Source: Diphasiastrum complanatum (Eukaryota > Streptophyta > Lycopodiopsida > Lycopodiales > Lycopodiaceae). From it: DNA of 64,000 nt. The notes under the pieces were generated by a model. It was not told the origin of the DNA and made no database searches. It saw only the letters and a list, made by a program, of their open reading frames with translations. Below are positions 45,149 through 58,680 of the stretch, in pieces (positions within the stretch are counted from its first letter, which is position 1; every line of letters begins with the position of its first letter). A program made the translations under genes and the position numbers. Location of the stretch: NCBI GenBank assembly GCA_029204225.1, contig MU832082.1, positions 24,232 to 88,231 on the forward strand. The letters are read 5' to 3'.

Positions 45149-48100
45149 CTCCCTCTTCAACATTGGATGCTAGTTTCAACATAGTCTTTGAGCACATTCC
45201 AAGATTAGATATATGCATTAAATATAGGTCCTTTCCCAATGGTTTGGTGAAGATATCAGCCACACACTCCTTTGAAGAGACATGTTGAAGCTCCACCTCT
45301 TTGGCAATGACTTGATCTCTCACAAAATGGTGAGCAATCTCAATGTGCTTGCTCCTTGCATGAAAAACAGGATTGCTTGCCAAGCTTTGGGCTGAAAGGT
45401 TATCACAAAGTATGATTGGAGTCTTCTCTGGTTCCAGCAAGTGAAGATCCAATAACATCCTCTTGATCCAAAGAATCTCCTTGGTGCATGTTGTTAATGC
45501 CTTGTACTCGGCTTCGGTGGAAGATAGAGAGATAGTTGGTTGCTTCTTTGATAGCCATGAGACCACTCCATCTCCAAGATAGATTGCAAAGGCACTTGTT
45601 GACTTCCGATCCATTTGATCACCTGCAAAATCTGAATCTGAAAATCCACAAAGGTTAGGTGTAGTACCTCCATACAAGATGCCAAAATCTCTAGATCCCG
45701 AGATGTATCTAAGTACTCTCTTTCCTAGCTTCCAATGAGCCTCACTAGGATCTTGCATAAATTGACTTAGTTTACCAACCACAAAGCTTAGATCAGGTCT
45801 TGTGATGGTTAACCATATAAGAGATCCTATTAGCTTTCTATAGAGAGTAATGTCCTTGAAGGATCTTTCATTACTTCTTGTAGTTAGCTTTACATTTGAT
45901 TCCATAGGAGTAGAAACAACTTTACAATCTTCCATATGAAACCTTTTTAGAATAGAGTTAACATACTTTTCTTGACATATGAATGTAGATTTAGAAGTTC
46001 TAATAATCTCTATTCCTAAGATATAATGAAGTTTACCAAGATCTTGAATTTCAAACTCTCTTTTGAGTGCCATCTTGATTTCATCTATATCTAGATTGTT
46101 ACCACCACTTAAGATAATGTCATCAACATAGATCAAAAGTAAAGTGATATCATTTTCATTCAATCTAAAGTAGAGAGAATGATCATACTCACTCATAACA
46201 AAGTTTTGAGAAAGTAAGAAGGAATTGAGCTTAGCATACCAACTCCTTGGTGCTTGCTTTAGCCCATACAAACTCTTTTGGAGATAGCACACATGATTAG
46301 GCTCATCATGTGAAACATAGCCCTCGGGTTGCTCCATGTAAATATCTTCTTCAAGATCACCATTCAAGAAGGCATTAGTAACATCCATTTGCCACATATC
46401 CCAATCATAAAGAGTTGCAAGAGAGATTAGGATTCGAATAGTTACCATCTTTGCCACGGGTGCAAAGGTCTCATCATAGTCAATACCATATTCTTGAGCA
46501 TACCCCTTTGCCACCAACCTTGCCTTGTACTTGTTGATTGATCCATCTTGATTTGTCTTGATCTTGAAGATCCACTTACAACCAATTGCCTTCTTGTCCT
46601 TTGGAAGCTTTACCAACCTCCATGTGTTGCTTTTGATGAGTGCTTGATGCTCATGATCCATGGCTTGGATCCATTCCTTCTTTTGAATTGCTTCACCTAC
46701 ACAAGTTGGTTCATCAAAAGAGGTAAGAAAAGCAAAGTTAGAGTTGTCCACCACTTGCTTTCCTTTTTCATCATAGGTTAGCCTTGATGGCTTAGCCCTT
46801 TGCCTTTGAGTCTTCCTTGAAGTTTGCTTTGGAGTGGCATCTCCATCTTCATCCAAGACATCTTGCACATCATGATGATTAGTAGGCACATCAACATCAA
46901 CATCAACAACATTGGAAACATTCTCTTCATGAAAGATGACATCCCTACTTATGACAACTTTCTTTGTAGAAGGAATGTACACTTTGTAAGCCTTGCTTAC
47001 TTCACTATAGCCAACAAACACACCCTTCTTTGATGAAGGATCTTCTTTAGTTCTATCATCAAGTGTGATATTGACAAAACATGTACATCCAAAGATCCTA
47101 CAATGCTTGACACTCGGCCTTCTACCATAAAGAACCTCATGAGGAGTTTTACCATCCAAGGAAGCACTTGTCCATCTATTACATAGATAGTTAGCACATG
47201 CTAAAGCTTCCCCCCAAAAAGACTTAGCAAGATTAGCATGTAGTCTCATTGCCTTGGCACATTCACAAAGGGTTCTATTCTTCCTCTCGGCCACTCCATT
47301 CTGTTGTGGAGTCCTAGGACTAGACATCTCCCTCTTAATCCCATGTGCTATACAAAAGTCTTTGAACCTATTTGAGGTGTATTCCCCTCCATTATCAGAT
47401 CTTAAGCATTTGATCTTTGTATTGAATTGGTTTTCCATTTCATTCTTGAACTTGACAAATGCAGCAAACACTTCATCCTTACTTTTAAGAAGATAGATCC
47501 AAGTATACCTACTAAAGTCATCAATGAAAGTTGCATACATCTTTGCCCCACCATTGCTAGTTGTACTAGAAGAATGAATATCAGAATGCACAAGTTGAAA
47601 AGCTTCTTTAGATCTAGAAGTAGATCTAGAATAAGCAAGTCTATGAGATTTGGACAAGGCACAATGTTCACAAACACTATTGTTTGCAACAAGACTTTTA
47701 GGGAGACCAAGAACAAGCTCTTTCTTTGCCATTACCTCCAAAGATTTGAAGTTGGGATGGCCCAACCTCTTGTGCCAAACTTCTTGGTTTGTCAATTGCT
47801 CCCTAGCCATACATCCTTCATGATTAGAGATCACACATGCATCAAGCTTGAAAAGTTTACCATGCCTCCTACCTTGAGCAATCAAGGATCCACATTTACT
47901 TATCAAACATGCATCTCCAATGAACTCCACATCAAGTCCTTTGTCAATCATTTGACTTACACTAAGCAAATTCTTAGTGATTGAAGGAATGTACAAAACA
48001 TTTTCAAGATTTGCTTTCCTATTTGTTGAAAGGGAAATAGGAATAGTGCCTATGCCTTTGAAGTCACATTGACCATCATTTGCAGTGTAGATGATGTTAC

Positions 48101-49097
48101 CTTCTCCCTCATAAGACAATAAGGATGTAAAGTATTCCTTATGTCTTGTCATGTGAGATGAGGCTCCACTATCAATCCACCAAGGATCATTATCATCTAT
48201 GTTGGCTAACAAACTTGAAGTCATAACAAGTGATTCACATGTGTTATGTTCTTCCTCATCTATTGTAAGATTTCCTTGCCTCTCTCCTTGCTCTCTTTTC
48301 TTCTTATAACATTCATTTGCAAAATGACCTTTTATCCCACAATAAAAGCACTTGAACTTTGACTTATTGTTCTTAGTAGAAGAGGAAAAGGAAGAGTGAT
48401 CATCATGATCAAAGTTACCACCTTTGGACCATTTCCCTTTGCCTTTACCTTTGCCCTTGACTTTGCCTTTTGTGAAGAAAGCCTCTTCACCTCCACCTTG
48501 CAAGGATGCACCATCAAGCTTTGATTGCAACCTATGTTCTTCAGCCAATAAGATTTCTTGCAAGTCAACCACACTTGGCAAGACTCTTTGAATGGCAAAA
48601 CTTTGCACAAGGTTAGCATGTTCATTTAGCAAACCATTCAACATAACTTGGACTATTTCACCATCTTTTATGTTCTCATCAATGCATGCTAAATCATCAC
48701 TTAGGGACTTAACTCTCAAGATAAATGCATGAGCACTTTCACCCTCTCTTTGCCTACTAGAAAATATTTGTCTCCTTAGGGTCAATACCCTAGATGTGGA
48801 CTTTGATTCAAAGAGCTTCTTTAAGGCATTCCATGCCTCACTTGCACTTTGACACTTTCCAACTTCCTTGAGAAGTTCATTTGTAACATTCATTTTAATG
48901 ATATGAAGAGCCCTTTTGGCCTTCTTATCAAACCTTTGTTGCTCTTGAAGTGTGAGAGGTCTCTCTTCAATTTCTGCAACTATGTCCATGAGTTCATTCA
49001 ACTCAAGTAAGGACTCCATCCTCACTTTCCAAGTAGAGTAGTTTGATGAACTCAACCTTTCACTAGACTCTAGCATGATCCCACCATTGGAAGCCAT
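45144..49097 (-). CDS. Ty1/copia Gag-Pol polyprotein, intact, 1317 aa
   Basis: One uninterrupted frame encodes the whole copia polyprotein in the usual order. Gag spans about 10-200. The CCHC knuckle CFYCGIKGHFANEC is at 250-263. Protease has DSGASSHM at 309-316. The integrase zinc part has HKRLGHPNF (442) and CEHC (476). The integrase core has D506, D568 (LRSDNGGEY) and E604 (NGVAERKNR), with DDE spacing. Reverse transcriptase has QMDVTNAF (903) and YVDDIIL (990). RNase H has FSDSDFAGD (1152), SSTEAEY (1192) and a late CDN and HIEI. All catalytic residues look present. The ATG at 49097 is the first in frame. The TGA at 45144-45146 lies inside the 3' LTR. The polypurine stretch GAAGAGGGAG forms the last codons. 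With near-identical LTRs and a target duplication, this is a recent and possibly active insertion. Confidence 0.97.
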   Translation of the reverse strand: MASNGGIMLESSERLSSSNYSTWKVRMESLLELNELMDIVAEIEERPLTLQEQQRFDKKAKRALHIIKMNVTNELLKEVGKCQSASEAWNALKKLFESKSTSRVLTLRRQIFSSRQREGESAHAFILRVKSLSDDLACIDENIKDGEIVQVMLNGLLNEHANLVQSFAIQRVLPSVVDLQEILLAEEHRLQSKLDGASLQGGGEEAFFTKGKVKGKGKGKGKWSKGGNFDHDDHSSFSSSTKNNKSKFKCFYCGIKGHFANECYKKKREQGERQGNLTIDEEEHNTCESLVMTSSLLANIDDNDPWWIDSGASSHMTRHKEYFTSLLSYEGEGNIIYTANDGQCDFKGIGTIPISLSTNRKANLENVLYIPSITKNLLSVSQMIDKGLDVEFIGDACLISKCGSLIAQGRRHGKLFKLDACVISNHEGCMAREQLTNQEVWHKRLGHPNFKSLEVMAKKELVLGLPKSLVANNSVCEHCALSKSHRLAYSRSTSRSKEAFQLVHSDIHSSSTTSNGGAKMYATFIDDFSRYTWIYLLKSKDEVFAAFVKFKNEMENQFNTKIKCLRSDNGGEYTSNRFKDFCIAHGIKREMSSPRTPQQNGVAERKNRTLCECAKAMRLHANLAKSFWGEALACANYLCNRWTSASLDGKTPHEVLYGRRPSVKHCRIFGCTCFVNITLDDRTKEDPSSKKGVFVGYSEVSKAYKVYIPSTKKVVISRDVIFHEENVSNVVDVDVDVPTNHHDVQDVLDEDGDATPKQTSRKTQRQRAKPSRLTYDEKGKQVVDNSNFAFLTSFDEPTCVGEAIQKKEWIQAMDHEHQALIKSNTWRLVKLPKDKKAIGCKWIFKIKTNQDGSINKYKARLVAKGYAQEYGIDYDETFAPVAKMVTIRILISLATLYDWDMWQMDVTNAFLNGDLEEDIYMEQPEGYVSHDEPNHVCYLQKSLYGLKQAPRSWYAKLNSFLLSQNFVMSEYDHSLYFRLNENDITLLLIYVDDIILSGGNNLDIDEIKMALKREFEIQDLGKLHYILGIEIIRTSKSTFICQEKYVNSILKRFHMEDCKVVSTPMESNVKLTTRSNERSFKDITLYRKLIGSLIWLTITRPDLSFVVGKLSQFMQDPSEAHWKLGKRVLRYISGSRDFGILYGGTTPNLCGFSDSDFAGDQMDRKSTSAFAIYLGDGVVSWLSKKQPTISLSSTEAEYKALTTCTKEILWIKRMLLDLHLLEPEKTPIILCDNLSAQSLASNPVFHARSKHIEIAHHFVRDQVIAKEVELQHVSSKECVADIFTKPLGKDLYLMHISNLGMCSKTMLKLASNVEEGV

Positions 49098-50257
49098 GAT
49101 TCTAATGTTTCTTCAACTTTTAGGTTCTGTCCTAAAGCACTTAGCACTCACTTTTCTCTCAACAAATGATAGATAAAGAGATCTATGAAGATTTAGGACC
49201 CTAAAACACTTCTATCTTGAACCTAGATGGTTTCCAAGCATAGAAAGGAAGATTGAAACACATGCAACACTTTGCACACACTAAGAATGGATTACAAAAT
49301 CAAACCAACCTGAACACACTCTTGCTTAAGCTCTCAAACTTTCCAGCAAGTGACCAAATCAAGTTATGGTGTGAAGAGTTACTTGCATTCTTAGAAAATA
49401 CCCAAAACTAGGATGCCAAGATTACCTAGTAATGAACAAACTTGATCAACATATGATCAACACATTAAGATATTGATTCAACCTGTAAAACCACATGTAA
49501 ACCACACTTCTAAAAGTTTATAAACTCCAGCAAGTGATAAATACAAGATTTAGAGGTGAATGAATGAGCACACTTAGTGAATCACAAGACTAGCTTCACT
49601 ATCTTGTCAAATCTTGGTGTTTAGATGTAGATCTAAGATCACTTCACATGAGAATGTTCCTCAACCTGTTAAGAACCTGAAAACACACTTGCATAATGGT
49701 TAACACCTTCCAGCAAATGCTCCAATCAAATTACATAAGGAGAGTTACTTACATGCTCAACAAAGTACACCAAAATTTATGCCAAAATTGATGACAATCT
49801 TTACAATATGCTCTTCACAATGGAGCTTACAATATGTTCACCCAAAAAAGGGGATCTTTCATCCAAATGGGAGCTTTGCTCAGCCTTTAGGAGAATTACA
49901 ACTCACTCAAAAGAGCATTTGTCATCCACTTAAGGAGAAGTTTCATCCACTTAAGGAGAGTGTTCATCCAAGAATGGAGATTGTCAACAATAGGATTGAA
50001 AAGAACATTGTTAGTATTGAATATGCACAAGCCTCACAATCACAAATGATTAGGTGTTATGATCTGATCCAAAATAGTTTCTTTTCAGCCTCTGATCTTC
50101 AATAGACCTTAAATATGCTTTTGATCCACAAGTTCAACTCACAAAACAAAGGTTAGTAAGATTTGATCAACAAAGCAATGCAAAATCATGCTAGAACTTG
50201 ATCAAACATCCAAATATCACCAAAAATGGAATACTTACTGTAAATAGAAGCCAACCA
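49098..50257 (-). mobile_element. Leader of the intact copia element
   Basis: About 1.16 kb lie between primer site and ATG. No long frame is seen on the coding strand. Its length is unusual but not extreme for plant copia elements. Confidence 0.8.
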
Positions 50258-50269
50258 GCTCTGATACCA
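50258..50269 (-). other. Primer-binding site of the intact copia element
   Basis: On the minus strand TGGTATCAGAGC directly abuts the end of the 5' LTR with no spacer base. Confidence 0.95.
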
Positions 50270-50924
50270 TGTGAAAAATACAGATCCTAAGTGGATCTAA
50301 ACTCCAAGATCATTGGCTTGAATGCTTGCACTCCAAACTACATAAGCTAGGAATTGGCAACACATTCTATGCTACCTAGAATGCAAAGAACTTGATCAAA
50401 AAGCATTTATCACAAATGGAAACTTCCATAAACATCAAGTGCGGCCCAAAATAGCATTATACAGTCCATAATACATCAGCCTACCACTTTTGGAAAGCAC
50501 CTAAGATCATACACAATAGCTTGAAGACAATACACACAACAATGCTCTCAATGGAGGAAGAAACAATGACAATGATCTATTGATCTCAATGAAGCATACA
50601 AAAGGTTTCTCCAACCTGTTCTCCACGACTTCCCTACTATTTATGGATGAGGAAGATGACTCTCTCTCCTCTCTCTAGAAGGTACTTGACCCTAGATATT
50701 CCCTATATAGGAAAAATAGCTAAAAATGGCTTATATGACCAAAATACATCAAAATGGTCTCATTTTGAAGGGTATGAAGTTTGACACTTCATCATACTGA
50801 AAAAATACAGTAAATAAAAACATTGTGGCCTGGTTCACACGTGTGAAACTCCAGAACCAAAACTATTTACAATTTTAGCCAATTTAGGCCTCAAACTAGC
50901 TAGGAAATGTTGACAATTTTCACA
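50270..50924 (-). mobile_element. 5' LTR of the intact copia element (655 bp)
   Basis: It has the same length and ends as the LTR at 44494-45148 and one visible substitution. Being 5' on the minus strand, it holds the promoter that would drive the element. Confidence 0.96.
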
Positions 50925-50929
50925 CTCCA
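50925..50929 (+). repeat. Target-site duplication CTCCA (right)
   Basis: This matches the left copy at 44489-44493. Together they fix the element's borders at 44494 and 50924. Confidence 0.93.
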
Positions 50930-51079
50930 TATGTCTCAATTAGAGTGTATGGCTCCTCTCAAGGTAATTACTCACAAATTGGTCTCGACATGGAATTAAA
51001 TCTCGGCGTTGTGACCAATAATCTCAAATACCGGTGGGCCGGTCTACCATATTAGGACTATTCCATGTCCTTAACAGAA

Positions 51080-52004
51080 TATGGCCATGACAATTATCAT
51101 TCACTCTACTTTAGAATGAATGGTAATGATTTTGGTATCCTCTTAATCTATGTGGATGACATTATTTTAATTGGTGGTAATAAGAATATATAGATGATAT
51201 CAAGATAGCTCTCAAGAATGAGTTTGAGATTCGTGATCTTGGTCATTTTTTGCACTATATCTTAGGAATAGAAGTGAGTAGGACTTCTAAAACTACTTTT
51301 ATTTGTCAAGAGAAGTATACTAACTCTATTCTCAAAAGGTTTCATATGGATGAATGCAAATTTGTTTCTACACCTAGATCTAAGATATTGTGTTGGTAGA
51401 TTAAGTCAATCATGCATGATCCTTGTGAGTCTCATTGGAAGATAGAAAAAATAGTATTGAGATACATCTCAAGGTCTAGAGATTTTGGCATCATGTATGG
51501 TGGATCTACACCTAACCTTTATGAATTTTCAGACTCGAACTTTGCAGGTGATCAAATGGATAGGAATCCCTAAGTGCATATGCTATTTTCATAGGGGATG
51601 GAGCTATCTCATGGATGTCAAAGAAGCAACCAACTATCTCATTATTTTCAACTGAGGCCAAAACAAAGCATTGACTACATGCCCAACGAAATGCTTTAGA
51701 TCAAAAGGATGTTATTGGATCTTCACTTGCTGGATTCTAAGAAGACTCCAATCATATTTATTGACAACCTTTCAGCTCAATTTTTGGCTAACAACATGGT
51801 TTTTCATGCAAGGAGCAAGCACAATTAGCTTGCACATCACTTTGTGAGGGATCAAGTCTTGGCAAAGGAGGTGGAGTTTCAACATGTTTCTTCAAGGGAA
51901 TGTGTGGTTGATATCTTCACCAAATCTTTGGGAGTTATTCATTATGAATAGATCACATCTGAATTTATGTTCTAAATCTATGCTAAAACTAGTTGAAGAA
52001 AAAG
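51080..52004 (+). pseudogene. Decayed Ty1/copia fragment: RT end and RNase H
   Basis: Frames broken every few dozen codons still show ILLIYVDDIILIGG (an RT active-site block), LSTEAK-type remnants, FHARSKH-like sequence and QHVSSRECVVDIFTK. All align with the same regions of the intact element. A PPT-like GAAGAAAAAG ends it. It is an old relative in the opposite orientation to the young element next to it. Confidence 0.85.
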
Positions 52005-52555
52005 TGTGAAAAATGTCAACTAGTTTTCTACATGGTTTGGCACTTTGTGTCTATATGAGGCCAAATATGCAAAAAAAAGTGTAAATGATTGATTCACATG
52101 TGTAAAAATAGTACACATGATTATTTGTTCCAAGTTTATTTGGATACTTAGTTATTAAAAGGTCATTTTAGGCTTTAGGTTAACAATCTTGGCCAATATT
52201 ACTATTCTTGAGTTAGTTGTTGATAAGGTTGGCTATTCCATTTTGGAAGCTTTGGAGTCAATTCTAGCTTGTTATTTGTGGTTCTATTCTACTTGTGCAT
52301 AGAATACATTGTGTAAGCTTTAAATGTTTATTTGTTGTTGTATAGCCTGTTTAAAGAGAATTGATTCAGATCCATTTATGTTTTGATTTTCTTTCAACTC
52401 TATCAAGTTATGTTGAGTAGATCTTGATCAAATTGTCAATTCTATGCGTAGAATTGTCTACAAATGTAAGATTGATTTTTGTGCATCTTCTATTGTGCCT
52501 AGATCTATATTTAAGATCAGTTTGGATCTTAGACTTTGAAAATAGTTACATGATA
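52005..52555 (+). mobile_element. Decayed 3' LTR of the old copia relative
   Basis: TGTGAAAAATGTCAACTAG follows the polypurine-like stretch and resembles the complement of the young LTR end (TGTGAAAATTGTCAAC). The right limit is approximate, based on a GATCAGTTTGGATCTTAG segment like the other LTR end. Confidence 0.5.
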
Positions 52556-52574
52556 TACCACCTCATATTCATAA

Positions 52575-52765
52575 CTTCGTTGAAAGAACTTTTCCAAATC
52601 CCATAAGTACTCATGTTCATCCCCATAAATATAGAAATCATCCAAGAAAATTTTCATAAACTTATCTAAATAGTCATAAAGTGCTTTAGTCATGACTTCT
52701 TAAAAAGCAATCGGTGCATTGGTTGACACAAAAGGCATAACCTTATAGGCATACCCCTAAACCCT
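52575..52765 (-). pseudogene. Ty3/gypsy reverse transcriptase scrap
   Basis: On the minus strand it reads MPFVSTNAPIAF, then a stop, EVMTKALYDYLDKFMKIFLD and DFYIYGDEHEYLWDLEK. This is the RT catalytic region (FLDD box), as in Athila/Tat-type elements (MPFGLTNAPATFQ, KIFLDDF). Only about 60 residues remain. Confidence 0.78.
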
Positions 52766-54829
<2,064 letters not shown>

Positions 54830-56760
54830 TAAACTAGCTCTACACATCATCAACATAAATCTATTACAAGAAAGGAGGCTTGGAACACATTTCAATGGAT
54901 ACATGAAGCCAAGAACACCTCAACGATCTTCACTGTAAGAAGTCAAGTCAATCGAAGTTATCCATATGAAGAGGAGTCAGCCACTACCTATGTTATGAGG
55001 ATCAATTCAATCAATGGGGAGCTTAAAGACATTGGAGCAGCAATCAAAGAGGAGGCACTTGTTTAAATAATTCTCAATGAATAATTTGGAAGTGGTTGTG
55101 AGAATATTATCCAAAGGGAGCTTTCCTCCTCGGAAAGTTTGCAAAGTGTACTATGGAGCATAGGCCAGCATGAAGACAAGAGGCAACATCTTCATCAACA
55201 TCAATCAAGATGATGGAGATTTTTTTATTGTAGAAAAAGAAAAACGAAATTCAAGAGGAGGTGAAAATTAGAGGTTCATATCCAAAGAAGAATATACTAC
55301 TTCTTCCTTTCAAGGCAACAGAGACAACTGAAAGGTACAATGCTTCTATAATTGCAAGAAACTTGGTCATTATGCAAGTGAATTCTTTGACAAGAGGAAG
55401 AAGAAGACATAAAGGTTGTAAGAAAGGCAGTTTTACCGTTGATGAGGCTAATGAGAGTTCACTGATGATATTTCATTGAGAGTCTTATGTCATCTAATGT
55501 TGCATCAAATACATGGTGGATAGATAATGAAGCTAGTTCCCAACACATGACTAGTCATAAAGAGTTCTTTTCTTCCATGTCTATGTTTGATGGTCCATGA
55601 AAGAAAGTAATTTATATAGAAAACGATGGTAAATTCATGATTGAGGGAGTGAGTAGTGTTTCCTGACTCATAGATTATAGCAAATGATCAAGACTTGAAG
55701 GCGTACTCTATGTTTCTACTTTGGCTAAAAATTTGATAAATGTTGAACAAATTGTCTTTTTAGCACAACAAGTAATAGTGGTGCTAACATGTTTGTTACA
55801 TTCATTGATGACTAGTGTGATGTTATGGAGTAGAGCATGATGCTTTGATGAAAAATCATACTTAGAAAATTGTGAAGGTTTCTCAGACAATTGGATATAA
55901 GTGGATCTACAAAGTGAAGCATAATTAAGATGGGAGCATCAACATTACAAGGCAAGGTTGGTGGCAAAGTGCTACACTCAAAGTTATAATGACATTGATT
56001 ATCAAGAAAATTTTGCACTCGTGGAAATTATGGTAACACTTCGAATCCTTATGTCTCTTGCAACTTCATGTTGCTAGAATATGTTTCAAAGGGATGTTAC
56101 TAATGCTTTCTCAAATGGCTATCTATATGAGGAAGTTCATATGGAGCAACCTAAGGGGTACATGGAGTATGGTAAGGAAGATCTTGGTTGTTTCTCGAAG
56201 AAAAGTTTGTATGGCCTCAAGCAAGCTCCAAGATCTAGGTACTCTTGACTCCATACTTTCTTGCTTGGTCTTGGATTCATTATGATTGAGCATGAATACT
56301 CTCTTTACTTCATAATGTATGGATTTAACATCACTTTGTTCCTACTTTGTGTTGATGATATCATTCTCACGAGAAATAATGGTGTAGAAATTGATAAGAT
56401 CAAGCTAGCACTTAACCAAGAGCTTGAAATGAAGATCTTGGTTTGTTGCATCATCATGTATTAGGGATCAACTTGTATAGGTACCACAATACAACGAATC
56501 TATTTCAAAAAAATTCAATATGGATGGCTATAAGGCAATTGCAAATCCAATGGAGGCAAATTGTAAGCGAGCATTTGGAGTTTGCAAATCAAGGTAATGC
56601 ACCTCTTAAAACTCAGAATTCCAATGCTTGTCACTTTGGCGATTGATCCACTACCTTCTTGATCTTGATCACTCGAACACAAAGATGAGTTCAAACCATG
56701 TATGCTATTGTATATCAAAGTGCATTGCTTCAATCAAATTCAAAACACAAGTAGAAAGTA
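54830..56760 (+). pseudogene. Ty1/copia relic with internal deletion
   Basis: Broken frames give Gag remnants (INGELKDIGAAIKEEAL near 55005-55060), a damaged knuckle (CYNCKKLGHYAS near 55340-55375), protease (WWIDNEASSQHMTSHKEFF near 55510, with DSGAS altered to DNEAS), then directly RT. The RT part shows KARLVAKCYTQ, RDVTNAFSNGYLYEEVHMEQ, KSLYGLKQAPRS and LCVDDIILTRN. The integrase region is missing between about 55790 and 55880. Many stops make it inactive. Its RT part is repeated at 57924-58680. Confidence 0.85.
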
Positions 56761-57242
56761 CTCGTCGATGATTTCCAATGTAAAAAATTGCTTAATTAAG
56801 TGAATGTACAATGAATCAATCACAAGCTTTAGTAGATCGCTCGGGTTTCCTAGAATTTCATGCACTAAAAAGAAATCCTAAACCTCACATTTCAAGTCCT
56901 AACAAGCTTATAATGCTTCCAAAAGTGTAGATAACCACTTGCTTGGTTGCCAACTTGTCACATGCTCATAAAGAAATGGCCTTAATTTTGTCCATATGTG
57001 AAGCTCTAATAAGCACATGGGAAATGTTAACCTTAACTCTTAATGAGCCTCTAATTCTACACCCATGAAAAATATGGTAACACTTTGGATCCTTATCTCT
57101 CTTGCAACTTCATGTTGCTAGAATATGGCAAATTGTAAGTGAACATTTGGAGTTTGCAAATCAAGGTGATGCACCTCTTGAAACTCAAAATTCCAATGCT
57201 TGTCACTTTGGTGATTGATCCACTACCTTCTTGATCTTGATC

Positions 57243-57652
57243 ACCAGGTGTGCCGATGAAGAAAGTACAAAGTGGATGTGCTGTCTGTAGGAGATCGTGG
57301 GTGGCCGTTGTCAAATCCCTTAGCACAGTTGTATGGATGAGCGTGAAAAGGGCCGTGACGTTAGCCTTTGCTAAAATGAATGTTGGTGAAGATGCAAAAA
57401 ATGTGTCACTCGTAAGGCAGTGTCGCCTTTTTCGCCTGTCACAAAACGCATGTAAAAACACAGTGTAGCGTTCTTTTCGCCTTTTCTTCGCCTGTGAGAA
57501 TTTACTTGTATTTATGCAGACAGTCGTGTTTTATTGGTCTGTTTTATTTTACATGTAAATATGCAGACTGTGCGACAACGTGAGTAAAAATGCAGCATGA
57601 ATGGAGGCAGATTAAGATGGGATTTAGGAGAGTAGAGGAGATAAATCCAACA
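57243..57652. mobile_element. Solo-LTR-like segment in tandem unit 2
   Basis: It matches the blocks at 32926-33035 and 33600-33790 (TATGCAGACTGTGCGACA, AGGAGATAAATCCAACA). TG and CA ends are available at about 57249 and 57652. There is no target duplication, and the neighbouring unit sequence is missing here, so a simple insertion is not proven. Confidence 0.5.
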
Positions 57653-57923
57653 TGTACAATAAATCAATCACAGGCTTTAGGAGATTGCTCGGGTTTCCTA
57701 CTTAGAGTTTCATGCAGTTAGAAAGTTTTCTAAATCCCATGTTTCAAGCCTTAACAAGCTTCTAACGCTCCCAAAAGGGTAGGTAAGCCACTTGCTTGGT
57801 TGCCGCCACATGCTCATAAAAAAAATGGCCTTAATTTTGTCCATATGTGAAGTTCTAATAAGCACATGGGGAATGTTAACCTTAGCTATTAATAAGCCTC
57901 AAATTTTGCACCTGTGGAAAATA

Positions 57924-58680
57924 TGATAACACTTCGGATCCTTATGTCTCTTAGAACTTCATGTCTAGAATATGTTTCAAAGGGATGTTACTAATGCTTT
58001 CTCAAATGGCTATCTATACGAGTAAAGTTCATATGGAGCAACCTAAGGGGTACATGGAGTATGGTAAGGAAGATCTTGTTTGTTTCTTGAAGAAAAGCTT
58101 GTATGGCCTCAAGCAAACTCCAAGATCTAGGTACTCTTGACTCCATACTTTCTTGCTTGGTCTTGGATTCATTATGATTGAGCATGAGTACACTCTTTAG
58201 TTCATAATTGATGGAGTTAACATCACTTTGTTCATGCTTTCTGTTGATGACATCATTCTCACGAGCAATAATGATGTTGAAATTGATAAGATCAAGCTAG
58301 CACTTAACCAAGAGTTTGAAATGAAGATCTTGGTTTGTTGCATCATGTATTACGGATATAGTTGTATAGGTACCACAATACAACTTTTATTTGTCAAGAA
58401 AACTATTATAAATCTATTCCAAAAAATTCAATATGGATGGCTATAAGGCAATTGCAACTCCAGCGGCGGCAAATTGTAAGCGAGCATTTGGAGTTTGCAA
58501 ATCAAGGTGATGCACCTCTTAAAACTCAAAATTCCAATGCTAGTCACCAATACTTGTCACTTTGGCGATTGATCCACTACCTTCTTGATCTTGATCACTC
58601 GAACACAAAGATGAGTTCAAACCGTGTATGCTATTGTATATCAAAGTGCATTGCTTCAATCAAATGCAAAAAATGACTAG
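57924..58680 (+). pseudogene. Ty1/copia reverse transcriptase relic (third tandem unit)
   Basis: This repeats the 56031-56760 segment with changes: VHMEQPKGYMEYGKEDL, KSLYGLKQ, and a LSVDDIILTSNND block in which the residue before VDD differs from unit 1. Stops and frameshifts interrupt it. Confidence 0.8.

Larger units (their letters stand above)
56031..58680 (+). repeat. Tandem triplication of a copia RT-derived unit
   Basis: Units begin near 56031, 57075 and 57924, each opening with TGGTAACACTT or a variant and ATCCTTATGTCTCTT or a variant. Unit 1 is complete (RT segment plus about 300 bp of flank, 56800-57070). Unit 2 has lost most of the RT segment and has had part of its flank replaced by the LTR-like piece at about 57243-57652. 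Unit 3 repeats the RT segment to about 58676. Confidence 0.85.

Noticed and set aside
47427-47984. Plus-strand frame of 185 codons within the intact copia element
   Set aside because: Antisense to the integrase and pre-integrase part of the polyprotein; no independent motif.
49779-50105. Plus-strand frame of 108 codons with repeated HP motifs
   Set aside because: It is antisense to the leader of the intact copia element, arises from local sequence repetition, and has no known domain.
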